64,000 nt of DNA from Bathymodiolus brooksi (lineage: Eukaryota > Mollusca > Bivalvia > Mytilida > Modiolidae): positions 18,895,804 to 18,959,803 of the forward strand of contig OY804579.1 in NCBI GenBank assembly GCA_963680875.1, given 5' to 3'. Within the stretch, counting starts at the first letter, position 1, and each line of letters begins with the position of its first letter. Position numbers and translations under genes: made by a program. The notes under the pieces are model-generated. The model did no database searches and was not told the DNA's origin. It saw nothing but the letters and a program-made list of their open reading frames with translations. Below are positions 24,030 to 36,359 of this stretch, one piece after another.

Positions 24030-24925
24030 ATATATATTGCAATTCAAATCCACCAACACTAACCATCTTAAGAACAATTTTATAATTTACGTTTTGTCGC
24101 TATAAGATTGATTGTTTATAACACCAACAAATATCTGGAGAGGATTTAGACTTAAGAGTTGCATGTGACTAATTGTTTCATTCACATTTCCAAGCAAAGC
24201 TCATCGGAAAAAAACCCTTTTTCATTGTAATTGTATAACTGAATAAAATAATATCTTTGATATCTATATGTAAACTTATCCAATGGTGGCATCAACCTGG
24301 GTGTAAGATCAACACAGAAAGTTCAACATAATATCGTAGGAGGAAAAGATGTTCTCAAAGCCTTAGTGGATGATCATTCAAAAGTACCATCAAATGTGGT
24401 ACCCATCTTGGTTTTCCGATCGAATAAAAAAAATAATTGTAAAGGACCATCAGCAGAATATGCCAGGCAGGTGTCTATAGAAACAGCTCAGTGGTCTTAG
24501 AAGAATAAAAATGTGAAATGCTCATGAATGCAGACAACGATGACGAAGACGAACACAATGTGATGATAATTATAATGCTTTACATGTCTATTTTTGTCTA
24601 CATGAGCTACCAATAAAAACTTTACTGTTATATCATATCTAGACCTAGTTTCACAGAAGATGGCGATTCATTGCTTCTTTGTGTACTGATCGTATATCGT
24701 ATATCAAATTAATGCACAATACAAGGTTAGATACACTGATGTTGTAATACTTAACACGGTATGATACATAGTAATTACCCCATGTAAAATTAACTGCACA
24801 CACTCACTTATCCTGTGTAGCACACTGTGCAACCTTATTTCTCCCTCAATGAAGCCACTCTGTTCAAATGCATCGATTACCGTTTCAAATCGCCTCTATT
24901 TTCCTTTATGACTCAATGTATTCTT
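24030..24925. other. Intergenic sequence
   Basis: No exon or clear repeat found. Confidence 0.4.
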
Positions 24926-24929
24926 TCTA

Positions 24930-25048
24930 TTCTTGCGGCAGGTCGGTTGTCTTCTCCGGGTACTCCGGTTTCCTCTATTTATAAAACTGACCACCACGTT
25001 CTAACTGAACTGTTTTTGAAATTGGCGTTGAACTCCATAACAACATAG
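24930..25048 (+). mobile_element. SINE family 1, 3' half
   Basis: Matches the middle and tail (TCTCCGGGTACTCCGGTTTCC then AACTGACCACCACG); degenerate. Confidence 0.7.
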
Positions 25049-25059
25049 TCCTAAACCTA

Positions 25060-25850
25060 TTCCTTCTATTAGTATTAACACATTGGTCAAGCTTAAAAGA
25101 CAGTACAATTTATGATGTTCTACGTCAGTAGCCCTCAATACTACTAATTTTACGTGAACTTCCAAACCCAGGGACCAGTACAGCTACAATAATTTTGATG
25201 ATAAATTCACGAACATTAATGAGATAAAATGAAAACTTATAATGCTGAATGCAAAGTTGGACAGGAACAGGAAATAGATGTATAATTTCTGCTGTATGTT
25301 GTGATTGGCTCTCTGTAGCAAATTATCTGTGTCACGGTACGTGTATTTCCTTAATTATTAAAGGACGAAGTCCTTATAACGGTAGGCTGTCCGATTTTTC
25401 CTTCTATATTGATAGCCAAATATCTGCTCACCGGAAGTTTAAAAAATAGATCAATTGATAATTTAGAAACGCAAAAGAAATAAATTTCAATGAAAAATTC
25501 CCAATTCTTTAATTATTTATCACATTTAAGTCGTTCTATTGGGTTTATACATTTAATTTACAAAAGAAAAAGATTTTTTTTTTTTGAATAAATAAGAAAA
25601 ATGAATAAATAAAATAAACATCAAACGGCAGAAACGTAATAAAACATCTGTAGTTTGGTATTGCATAATTATAATATTATGTCAGAAACCCGGCATGGAT
25701 AGAAACTACTGTTTGATTGTATTTATTGTATATATGTCATACAGTGATACATAGAAAGTTGCAAAATGTTGTTTATATGAACAAAAATCGATGTTAAAAA
25801 AAAAGGGGGGGGGGGGGGGGAACATCTAAGAAAAAAAGGAAAACAAAGGG
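25060..25850. other. Intergenic sequence with poly-G tract
   Basis: Nothing coding recognised; an A-run followed by a G-run at about 25795-25820. Confidence 0.4.
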
Positions 25851-25914
25851 GGGATCATAGGGTCCTGTCCACACGTACCTGTGAGAGGTTGGCAATTAAA
25901 GAAATTGTCCGTAT

Positions 25915-26065
25915 AATTGGTCGGCAGGTCGAAAAGTGCCAATAATTATATTTGCCGATGTTATTATTCAGGTCGGCAGGTCGGCACCTTTATAATTGCC
26001 GATATATTTTCATTCAGGTCGGCACTTTAAAATTTGCCGATATTTCACTACAGGTCGGCACTTTT
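25915..26065 (+). repeat. Short repeats of GGTCGGCAC / TTTGCCGAT
   Basis: Four degenerate units of about 45-50 bp containing AGGTCGGCA-CTTT and TTGCCGATAT. The core is the reverse complement of the GTGCCGAC core in the array at 26220. Confidence 0.7.
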
Positions 26066-26219
26066 AACAATGCTTATAATCCATTGATAGTTATATACTT
26101 TAGTCGGTAGTGTTTAGTAGTCGGTAGTGTAAAAAAACACAATTTTATATACTACAATTAAAGGAAAAAAACAAACCAAGCGCATTTCAATACCAAGGGA
26201 AATCAACAGATAAAGACAA

Positions 26220-26488
26220 AACAAAAGTGCCGACTGCCGACCTTAACATACACGTAGGTAGACACCAAAACAAAAGTGCCGACTGCCGACTTTAAAATAG
26301 GTAGACACCAAAACAAAAGTGCCGACTGCCGACCTTAAAATAGGTAGACACCAAAACAAAAGTGCCGACTGCCGACTTTAAAATAGGTAGACACCAAAAC
26401 AAAAGTGCCGACTGCCGACTTTAAAATAGGTAGACACCAAAACAAAAGTGCCGACTGCCGACTTTAAAATAGGTAGACACCAAAACAA
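26220..26488 (+). repeat. 43-bp minisatellite, about six copies
   Basis: Unit AGGTAGACACCAAAACAAAA then GTGCCGACTGCCGACTTTAAAAT; nearly identical copies. The last unit breaks directly into the SINE at 26489. Confidence 0.93.
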
Positions 26489-26694
26489 CCACCTATATGC
26501 AATCAGTGCCTATCACTACTGATGTTGTGATTTGGAATCTCAATCAGGGCGAGGTGTACAGCATTATGTGATAAAGCTTGTCAGTGACCTGCGACAGGTC
26601 AGTGGTTTTCTCCGGGTCCTCCGGTTTCCTCCACCAATAAAACTGACCGTCACGATATAACTGAAATATTGTTGAAAGCGGCATTAAACACCAT
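26489..26694 (+). mobile_element. SINE family 1, truncated head
   Basis: Starts at ACCTATATGCAATCAGTGCC within the head, directly joined to the 43-bp minisatellite, and ends in an (AAAC)n tail. Confidence 0.85.
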
Positions 26695-26711
26695 CAAACA
26701 AACAAACAAAC

Positions 26712-27455
26712 AAAAAGTTGTGTTATATTCACCAATAATACACCACAAAGGACACAATGAGATAGGTTAAATAAACATAACAGAAAACCGAAGGGACAAA
26801 CCAGAGATCATGGTAACATTGGGCACAAGACACAGGACGCAGACAAACAAAACATACAAAACACAACACAGCACAGAAAACTAAAAAGATTAGCAACACG
26901 GCCCCCACCAAAAATTGGGGGCGAATCTGCAAGCGTACTTTTATTCCGGTGTATAGAATTTCCGTTGAGCAAATTTACTCTAGTGTTGTCTTTCCATAAA
27001 TAGTGCGAACCTTAAAAAACACAGGTAAGTTTTGTTTATTATGATTAACACACATGTTTATAAACGCGCTAATCACTCGGAACCGGTTTTCCTATTGTTG
27101 TACCCGTGCGTATTATTTAATAGCATCTCATCAATTTATTCTAATATTATAATGACAAAGATTAAATATTAAAATATGTAGCAGGAGGAATATCAAGCAA
27201 TTTTGAATTACCTGAATAACAAATCTTACAATCAAAATGTTTCTGAAAATGAAAAAAAGGAGGATTCGAGCTAGGAGTAAAAAGTTCATGATCAAAGAAA
27301 TAGACGGTTTGTAATATTTGTATACAAAAGATGCAAAAGCTGTAGTAACTGAGGAGAAAAAGAAGAGTGAATAATGATTCTGCACTAGTGAGTCTAGTGT
27401 GGTTATTCCATATAGTAAACACTCTTTAATTTAGGTCTGTAATTTATTTATAGAT
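26712..27455. other. Intergenic sequence
   Basis: No exon or clear repeat recognised. Confidence 0.4.
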
Positions 27456-27457
27456 AA

Positions 27458-28320
27458 CAAGTGTGGACACAGAAATGTGCTGTCCAAAAGGCAAGTGTGG
27501 ATGTCAATATTTCATATTATTAACTTTAAAAAAAAAAAATTCATGGACACAGGGGTCCTGGATTTTTTTTAATAAAAAACTAATCCTGGATTATTATTTT
27601 TGCTTAAAGTCCGGTCCTGTGTTTTTATTTCAAATTTTCATCATAGCCCCCCCTTTCCCAAGGGATATAAAATTGTAGCATTAATAATAAATTAATAAAT
27701 ACTAAATTCAGATTTTCTATTTAAAATAAATCTCATTTACAAAACCACTGATATTTGTTTTCAATTTTTAACGCTGATTTAAGCTTTAGTCGCAACAAAT
27801 TTTTATTTTTCTCTTTAAACTGTCGAAACATAACATTCATTTAACTGTAAAATTCACAAATAAAATTCCCCCGCCCCCCTTTTCCCTTTTTTCTTGTTTA
27901 AATCAATGATCAACAATATTCCAGAATCAAACAAATGAATAAATATAACATAGATTTCTTTTACATGCATCTTTTTACCATGCAGTCAGTGTGTTTTAAA
28001 TCGGTCATCCAATCAGGACGCTCATTATTCTTGTCCAAGATAAAAAATACATCGCTAAAATTACCTGTGGGTCTTTCCCCTGACTTCAACTCGTAAATTT
28101 ACATAGAAATCGGAGATATTTCGTCATAAAACTTCACACATAGTTTTGTCTATCATATTTCTTGAAGACAAACATACAATGTTATTGCATTTATCAATAT
28201 TTTGTGAGTATCAACAGTTTTTTCAACACCCTATCTGTTTCTCGATACAGCCGTCCGATTACAGTGACCCGTGACCCACTTTAGCACGTTCGACCAGTTT
28301 TTTCTTAATAATGTTGTTTA
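27458..28320 (+). repeat. 1-kb dispersed repeat, inverted relative to 6575-7615
   Basis: Begins CAAGTGTGGACACAGAAATG and ends near TTCTTAATAATGTTG; aligns to the reverse complement of 6575-7615 with scattered mismatches and one 173-bp unit instead of two. Confidence 0.8.
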
Positions 28321-28324
28321 ATAA

Positions 28325-29705
28325 AATGTAGACAAAATAGACAAAATGTTTTTTCTACAACCAATTAGTTTGCAATTGTTCAAAGAATCAATGTGATTTT
28401 TTTTTACAAATGGCTACTTATCTTTAAAGTTTGCAAATTTTGCTATCTTAAGTAAAAATATTCGTTATTATTTTGATAATACAAACTTTATCAGGTAGAT
28501 TGGACAAAATTATTGAGAATTTTTCTTAAAAAATAGCCTTTAAGAAAAACTACAACTTTCCTCGCGGTATCGGTTTCGGAGCCCATTAAGGGAAAATAGT
28601 AAATTTTTTTCTTTCATGGCATTGAAAGAAATATTAAATATTGGAAATATCTAGATACAAGTCTCCTTTAAAATGTTTTAACATGAACTTTATCTAGAGC
28701 CTTCAAACACTAATGCAAAACTTGTTTATTATTTAGTGCTACGTCACACTTACCTGTGTAGGCGGTCACAGGCGCATGGGGCATGGATTTCGTTTCCTCC
28801 TCCCCCCTTTTCTCTACTACCCCCCTTTTTTCAAAATTTTCATATAAATCATTCCTATTTCAAAATTTTCATAATCATTCGTTTTTTCTTCATTTGACAA
28901 TATCAGTAGACGTCATACATCATGAATAATACGTGTATTCTGTGTCCACATTTTTTCGACTGATACAGTATAAGAGAGAAGGTATGCAACTCCATTTTCA
29001 TATTTCGCGCCATATCGCTCACCTTGGTTGGGAAACCCCAGTGTTTTTTTACACTTTTTACCTTGTCTACATATGGCACTGTCGTATCAAACTGTTTCTA
29101 AGACACTTACCTAATTGCCCATGTTCGAATTTCAGTCTGTACGTCGATCTTTTCCAAGAAATCTCGCCGAGAATAGCGAGGCAGCTTCGTTTTTATGTCA
29201 AACTACATCATTTGAGACGGAAGTGCAAGAACGGGAACCCTGGGATTTTTACGAATGGATTACCTGCAATGAAAAACCCAGATGCGCTCCGAATATTTTT
29301 CCCATAATGTTTTGGCGGGAAATATAAACCGCTGAAAAAACATAACAGCAGACGGATTATTTCGTAAAAATGGCACAACGACCATCTGAATATGGAAACA
29401 TTGAAATAATTTGATGGTAGATAACTGTTCAAAAAGAAATTCAAACTGAGAAATAGATGATTGAATGGTTAGAACTGAAGTCAAAATTTCAATGAAAAAG
29501 AAATATTCAGCTTGCCTCTACTTCAAATTATTAAAATCATACCCATACAAATACATATACATTGTACAACTAAAAAAATAAATAAATAAATAAAAAAAAA
29601 ACAAAGGAAGAAGAAGCTGGGAACAGCTATTGAATGGGACTATGGCATTTTACTCTCTTCCTCAATAAAAGGGCTCCCAACTGATAAAAATGTGTAAGGG
29701 AGCCG
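28325..29705. other. Intergenic sequence
   Basis: Open frames at 28933-29307 and 29115-29327 overlap in different frames and show no recognisable domain. No repeat recognised. Confidence 0.4.
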
Positions 29706-29708
29706 GAG

Positions 29709-30143
29709 GTATAACAAATGGACTTAGGAAATACCTACAGTAAAACAGTGATATTCTATAGGTGTTTTATAACGTATAAAATACTTACGTTAACTGAGAG
29801 CTGTCGGGACATTGCTTTGTATGGTGAACTGTCAACTGTGTAGAAATGAAGATTTCAGACAAAAAGAAATGACACTTACGGCTTTCCATAGATTTTGTTT
29901 GTTAAGATTGTTTCCCCTTTCCACACTTGAAATGTGTTCAATGGGCAAAAGGATAAACAACATTGGAATGACTTGCACTGCAACAATGGGTATTTTTTAG
30001 GGAAATTTGGGGTATAACAAATGGACTTAGGAAATACCTACAGTAAAACAGTGATATTCTATAGGTGTTTTATAACATATAAAATACTTACGTTAACTGA
30101 GAGCTGTCGGGACATTGCTTTGTATGGTGAACTGTCAACTGTG
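29709..30143 (+). repeat. Direct repeat of about 133 bp
   Basis: 29709-29841 and 30011-30143 are almost identical (GGTATAACAAATGGACTTAG through GTATGGTGAACTGTCAACTG), separated by about 169 bp of unique sequence. Confidence 0.92.
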
Positions 30144-30370
30144 TCGACAATGTAAACATACGCCTCTGACGTCATACGGGTCATCAAAACAAATGACCGA
30201 CATTATTGCATGACCGAGCAGATGTCACGGTAGGATATTTGTTGTTAATAAAATGAAAAACAAAAGTACCACACTGTCGGTACAGTTCCAAAATCAAATA
30301 GAAACATCACATAAACAGACAAATTCGATATCCTAGCACACTTATATACGACCGCCGGCTTTCCACATTT

Positions 30371-30604
30371 GGGGCCGTCTTGGTTGTGATCGAATGATAG
30401 TTGAACTTAGAGGTACCTGTGCAATCAGTGTCTATCACCACTAAAGTTGTGAGTTAGAACTCCATTCATAGCAAGGTGTATTCGATACAACACTATATGA
30501 TACAGTTTGTCAGTGACTTGCGACAGGTACTCCGGTTTCCTCCACCAATAAAACTGACCGCCACGATATAACTGAAATATTGTTGAAAGTGGCGTTAAAC
30601 ACCA
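30371..30604 (+). mobile_element. SINE family 1
   Basis: Near full length from GGGGCCGTCTTGGTTGTGAT to GTTAAACACCAT; the middle is slightly shortened. Confidence 0.85.
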
Positions 30605-30706
30605 TAAACCAACCAAACCTTTCCAGATTTTGTACTGGCACATTAATAGAAAATTGCCGGGCTAAACCAGCTTTATGGACTCCAACTCCACAACTTTATG
30701 TAGAGA

Positions 30707-31720
30707 GGTCTAGGGCGCTGGACGAATGGCTAAGCGATTGGTGCTGCAGTGTATCAATGGTGTGAGTTCAAATCCCGTCGATGGAAGAAAACAAATTTGT
30801 CAGCTCAAAGATCTAATTCTAACACTGTTTGGTTTAAAGTAATATGAAACGAGTTTTTGGTGAAAATATTCTTTACATTCCCTAAAAACTAAACCATTCG
30901 TGCATGTTTGAGTTTTAAAAATAAAATAAATAATCTGGCCACCCAAAGTTGGAAAAAAAATCTGTCCTTTGCTTCATAGAAAATAAAAAAAAAATAATCT
31001 GGCCTGAACTGAGTAAACAATGTTATAACCTGTCCTGCACTATGTGTCGAATGAATTTTCTGTCAAATATTTTAACCTGACTAATCTTGCCAGGCCCCCT
31101 CAGAATCAAATTATTTGCCTATATATTATTATATTATGAGAAAAAGAATGTGTGCTTTCTTTCACATTCTTGTCTGTTAGGCCAAATAAATTTTAAACAG
31201 ATTTGAAACAAAGTGGTATTCATTTTTAATATAAAAAAAAAACTAATGTTTTAACATAATTACAAGTTGCGTATGTAGTGTCCCCTTACTGGGCCCCGCG
31301 AAATTTGCTGAATTATACCAAGGACGTATATAAGATTCTATTTACGCCCTTGATTATACACATAATGCCGCCTTTAAAAGACTTTTACGACGGTTTAGAT
31401 CATAGGTGGTGATATATATTTATTTTGCAGGTTAAGAGATCCTTGTTTAACGTTTCGCTAAGGGAACATTATTTTTAATCGTGGATTGAATGGAAAATAA
31501 TGGAATGTAAATCGAAACGAAAATGATGTTACCTGTCAAGACTATAACGGAGCATGCGCACAATCTCTACCGAATGAGTTCAAATCTAAGGTCAATAGCA
31601 TATGATTTGCATTATTGTATATTTAATCTTTACATATATCAGAAATTTTTAGAGAACTGAAAAAAATTATTTTGGCATTTCATATTACTTTAATTTTCAG
31701 ACGTATATATATTAGTATTA
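30707..31720 (+). mobile_element. SINE family 2, split by a TTAA MITE
   Basis: Left part 30707-30837 and right part 31690-31720 match 15040-15190 continuously once 30838-31689 is removed. This marks the start of the segmental duplication (copy B). Confidence 0.82.
30838..31689 (+). mobile_element. TTAA-target MITE, 852 bp
   Basis: Ends AGTAATATGAAACGAG and (reverse complement) AGTAATATGAAATGCC; TTAA at 30834-30837 and 31690-31693. The uninterrupted paralogue at 15163-15175 has a single TTAA, proving insertion. Shares its sequence with 10573-11989 in the opposite orientation. Confidence 0.93.
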
Positions 31721-32004
31721 TCATATCCCTTTATAGCAAAAATCAATAATAAGCTTTATTTAAAGGGATATTGTCTACCAGCTGCGTAATTTTTTCATAC
31801 CCAAAATTATTGTCGATTTCCATACTGACCTTCATAAAATGAAGATTAAACACCGAATTATTGATGAATACGCTCCGAAACGTTGTTTTTTCGACTAAAA
31901 AAGCTGACCATCGTTACCGGAAGCTAATTAATTATGCACTCACCTGGGCGAGGCCAACTCTATTTATTTATCTATTTTTATGTCAGTAGCCCGGATGCTG
32001 CAGC

Positions 32005-33785
32005 ATGGATATTGAGGTAAGTTTCTATAAAAGTTGAGGAAAAAAGCTATTTGCGAACCGATTGTATCTAAAAGACGTAGAATAAATAATTTCTGTATCA
32101 GGAATAGATTTTCTTTGATGAAAACTACATGCCTTAACAGATTCAGCCGATATTGCCACGATAACCATTGAAAACATGCCAGGAGGCACCCTATGGGGAC
32201 AAGCTCAACTACGTATTTTCGATCGGAAATTTTTGCCGGCGTTAAAAATAACTAAATTAGTTTTTTTCTTCTTATAAGTTATGAAGTTGTTCCCCGAGAT
32301 TTTGATACACGTGTTAAATTAATTTATTTTAGCCAGTTTACCGACAATATGAAAACAGAGACATACATGTAGAACACAGTGAAATACATGTCTGATGAAA
32401 ACGAATGACGTAGCCAGTGTTGTTTTATTTGTTAATTGACTGGAATGTTTCAGAGAAATTTGGGCTGGATTAGAAACAAAAGAGACCTTACTTCTAGTTC
32501 CACAAGACAGTTGCTGCAAAATAATATGAGACTGACCATTTACCTTGAAGGGGGCTATGTCACATAGAAATGTTTTTTTCAGACGCCACAGAAATCATAT
32601 TTTCTTATTTTCCGGCGAAGTGCCAATCTAATTAAAACAAGGTAAACTGTGATCTAATTCTCACTTATGATACCCCTGCCACTTCCCATGATATGGGGTA
32701 CCTATTTGAAGCTTGTGACGAAATACCAGATTTCTGCCATCAATAGTTGTTGAGAAAAATGTGCATATATGTTCAATGTGGATAAAAACCAACTAAGTCG
32801 GCAAACAGGAAGTAGGAATCTGATGGTTCCAAAAACGCTTCCCACGATATGGCATACCTATGTGAAGCTTGTGACCAAATATCAGATTTCTGCCATCAAT
32901 AGTTGCTGAGAAAAATGTGACGAAAAATATTTTGGAAGGACGGACGGACAGAGGTAAAACAGTATACCCCCCTCCCCCTTCGGGGAGCGGGGGTATAATT
33001 AGATCTAAAATAGGGAGCAAGTGCGTAGATCTAATTTTAATTGGATTGGCGAAGTGCTGGAATAATTTTTTTTTCTTCAAAATTTTGTATACGATTATAC
33101 TGTGAAAATGGCAAGTATATGATTATACTGTGAAAATGTCAAGTCGGAATATATTTTTTTCTCCTGTCCAGCCAAATTTTTTTCTTCAAGATTCAGAATC
33201 AAAATAATTTTTAGGAAAAAAACCATAAAATTAAAATTGAATAGCTTGAGGGGTAAATTGATAAAAAAAAAATTGCAAGACCAAAATGGTTCTCCCATAT
33301 ACCAACAAAAAAAGGAAATAAAACTGTGGTCATAAGAAAGTCCCACGAGAAAATCTTTCCTTCCAAAATAAGACTTTTTTATTTCTCTAAACTGAATTTG
33401 TGCAAACTATTTCACTTATAATGAATTATATTTCTTTTTTAAATAAAGCTCATTTTTCTAGATGAATGTAGAACCATCTGTCTTTACTCTGTTTTTATTA
33501 AATCTCTTGTCTTTATTACAGGACTTTGATCGGATTGTCCTTGACGAGGAAGTGTTGGGGGTTGCTAGAATGTTTCGAGAGGAACTTGTAGTAATGCCCC
33601 ATGACGAGGATTACAACAGATCCAATAGGTATGCAGCCTACCGCCAGTATACCATTTGGGCACATGGTCGACTTGGAGCTGGGGTCAGACGTGTGATCCC
33701 AAGCTGTTGTACTTGGAAAATTAGGGACAAATATCCTGATCTATATGGACAATACAAGGGTTTCATTCCTAGACGATTTAATTAA
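32005..33785 (+). CDS. P2X7 C-terminal-domain-like protein of the TTAA element, possibly incomplete
   Basis: The last exon 33522-33785 follows a clear acceptor (TTATTACAG) and encodes [18 protein letters not shown], then [26 protein letters not shown] and KIRDKYPD with GQYKGF before the stop. The run AYRQ...W.HG.LG...R.VIPSC...IR..(F/Y)P...G.Y.GF is the signature of the P2RX7_C-type domain, common in invertebrate orphan genes. A possible first exon is 32005-32016 (ATG GAT ATT GAG before GTAAGT), phase compatible, giving only about 92 residues. The cysteine-rich N-terminal half of that domain is missing; a MITE sits in the intron where it might have been. The exon is well supported; function in the element is unknown. 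The protein is not a receptor, since no transmembrane segments are present. Confidence 0.6.
32624..33048 (+). mobile_element. 425-bp MITE of the 9-bp-TSD family
   Basis: Begins CAATCTAATTAAAAC and ends in AGTGCGTAGATCTAATTTTAATTGGATTG (given in two parts: AGTGCGTAGATC, then TAATTTTAATTGGATTG). Flanked by exact 9-bp GCGAAGTGC (32615-32623, 33049-33057). The terminal sequence and duplication length match the 24.1-kb element. The interior has two ~150-bp related segments (CTTCCCA(T/C)GATATGG through GTTG(T/C)TGAGAAAAATGTG), GGACGGACGGACAGAGG and the (C)GGGGGTATAAT motif. A partial relative lies at 35285-35430. Confidence 0.88.
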
Positions 33786-33855
33786 AACTTGTTCATGAAA
33801 TATTTTGTATTTGATCCCATATACCCTAATGATAAAGTTTACCACTTGCTTCCCT

Positions 33856-33965
33856 ATGGTCGGTGGTTGTCTGGGTACTCTGGTTTCCTCCACCACTAAA
33901 ACTGGTCGCCATGATATAGCTGAAATATTGCTGAAAGTGGCGTTAAAACACCAAAAATAAAAAAT
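33856..33965 (+). mobile_element. SINE family 1, 3' half
   Basis: Middle and tail only (TCTGGTTTCCTCCACCACTA through GTGGCGTTAAAACACC). Confidence 0.75.
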
Positions 33966-35284
33966 AAATCAACCCTAATGAGTTGTTAATTTCACAAGTT
34001 GGTCAGTTGGAATTGTAAATTTAATTTGAAAGTTTTGCCATCTTATTATTATTTTTTGTTCTATCAGCACTGACAACTTCTTCTAAAATGGACTGACAGT
34101 CTTTTATATAATTCAAAACCAAACTTGGCAGAGATGTTTTCTATGAGGTCCTACACAAGAGTTGTTACTTTTGTGCAGATTCGTCAAAAAACATGGCCAC
34201 CATGTGACTTTGAAAATTCTGATTGGTCGATTTTCAAGAAACTTCTTCTCAAGAACCGCTGAAGGGATTGAATTGAAATCTGGTATATATGTTCCTATGA
34301 ATGTCTTTAACATGTGTTGTTACTGTTTGCGCCATTTGAAAATTCAAAATAGCCACCAGCGGAGGTCAAAGTTTACATTGAAACCCTATGGGAAACAACA
34401 TTTCCATCTTCTTCTTGAGAACAGCCGAACAGAATTTAACCAAACTTGGCAGAAATGTTTCTTGTGAGGTCCTAAAAAGTTGTCCTGGTTTGTACTAACT
34501 AGACCAACACACTGAGTGCTATCATTATTGTGCATTGGACAATTTGTAATGCCCATTATCCTGACTTGGGTAATTTTCTGCTCTAAATGTGCAGAACTTC
34601 TGTCAGACCAGGTAAAACAAAGAGTGACAATCTAAATTTATTTTATGCGACAATATAGTCAATTGTTTTGTCTTGGTCTTCAAATCTGGATTTCTGAGAT
34701 GCTACAATATCATCCCGAGTTGGAGGTTGTGGAATTGGTGCAAGATGGACCAAGATTCTTCTGGGATCATCTACTTCCAACTGCACACGTTAATTCATTC
34801 CTTCATTATCTTGCAGTCTCATACAAATGATGACCCTTAATAGTCTTGGAACATAGGAATATGACTTGTCAGCTTTAACAGGCTGCACAGACCATCTAGC
34901 TGTCTTTTTGTTGTAACTTCTCTGCCACCTGAAGTAGAAAAATACATACAATGTAATTCACAAGAATAAAACAATAGAGATTATGATCTATGGAGCCCTA
35001 ACTTTCAATTCAAGATGAATATCTCGAATGTATAGTGAATGAGCAACTAAACATATCATTACAAGTCCACTTTATGAAGGATTTGAGTGATTTGTAGACA
35101 GATTTTAGGTTGTGGTCATCCCTCAAGAAGTTCTATGGCAGGCATCACGAGCTGGTCAATGGTTACAGGGTGTCTGTTACCCAAATCAGACCTGATCTTC
35201 ATTTGTTGTTGATGTCTTTCCCTTCATCGGATGGGACTTCTACCAGATTTGACCATGGACAACGCAGCAGGTTTGCGACTTTCG

Positions 35285-35430
35285 ATTGACCCTTCTGAAG
35301 CCTATGATCAAATATCAGATTGCTGCCATAAATAATTACTGAGAAAAATGTTATGAACATCTTGGGACAAACGGACGGACAGAGGTAAAACAGTATACCT
35401 CCCCCTTTCCAGTGGAGCGGGGGTATAATA
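35285..35430 (+). repeat. Partial relative of the 425-bp MITE interior
   Basis: Shares AAATATCAGAT(T)(G/T)CTGCCAT, GAGAAAAATGT, ACGGACGGACAGAGGTAAAA and GAGCGGGGGTATAAT with 32870-33000; no termini or duplication seen. Confidence 0.7.
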
Positions 35431-36359
35431 AAGCTCCTATGACATATGATCATTCATGGTTCTGTTATTAGGACAAAATTTCAAGTATGTAAGTTACAAC
35501 TGAAACATGAAATTAACATGACAAACCTTAGAGTGAAGTTGAGGCTAGGTTCAAAATCTCCATCGTCAGAATCATCACCAACATCACTGCCCTCTTCAGT
35601 AATATCTATTGAGAGACGGTAAGAATAAAAAATAATTGTTTATTACAGTGTATGTGTATAATATCGAAACAAATTTTGCTATATGGTTCTGATGTGCAGC
35701 TGTATAACGAAAAAGCTTTTCAAAATAATATTAAATCTTTATACATCTATGCAGCACACATCTACACAACACAATATAAAGAGACAAAATTACATCAAAG
35801 TTCCAGGAAAAAATTTGGTGCACCAGACGTGCGTCAATTCTGTCCCAGTTTGGTTTCATTCCCGTAAGTAGCTAAGGGGGACTGGCCATTTCAGCTTGTG
35901 GATTGATGAAAATGTAACGATGACGCAGAAGCCAACATGATCCCTATATAATATAGCTACTAGTAGTATCACTATGCAAGCCACAATAATTAATAGGAAA
36001 CTGTTATACAAGTGACTGTGTTGAACAATATTGACAATGTTACCTATAAACATAATGTAGAATACATGTATGTCTAATCTTTAACAAAATGAACATACTC
36101 AAATGGGTTCACAAATGAACTCGATTTCTCCAGTTTCATCCGTTTCGTTGAAATGTGATGGCTGCTCATTTCTTCTACTCTAGAATTACCTTGGTCAGAA
36201 TATCTAAATCAAAAGTACAAATATCAATCACTACAAAATCACATTTGTCTGAAATTACCAGTTTTAGTAGTAATTTGCCTAAAAAATTTAGATAATTTTA
36301 CAAAAACCTGCATGATTTTAACACAGACATGGGCCATTGGTCTTCTGTTAAATTCACAC

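Noticed and set aside
28933..29327. Two overlapping open frames of 124 and 70 codons
   Set aside because: Different frames over the same bases, no domain, no splice support.
35066..35280. Plus-strand stretch with KKFYGRHHELVNGYRVSVTQ
   Set aside because: Looks like a retroelement gag/pol fragment, but it is short, lies between exons of the reverse-strand gene, and I could not name the family with confidence.
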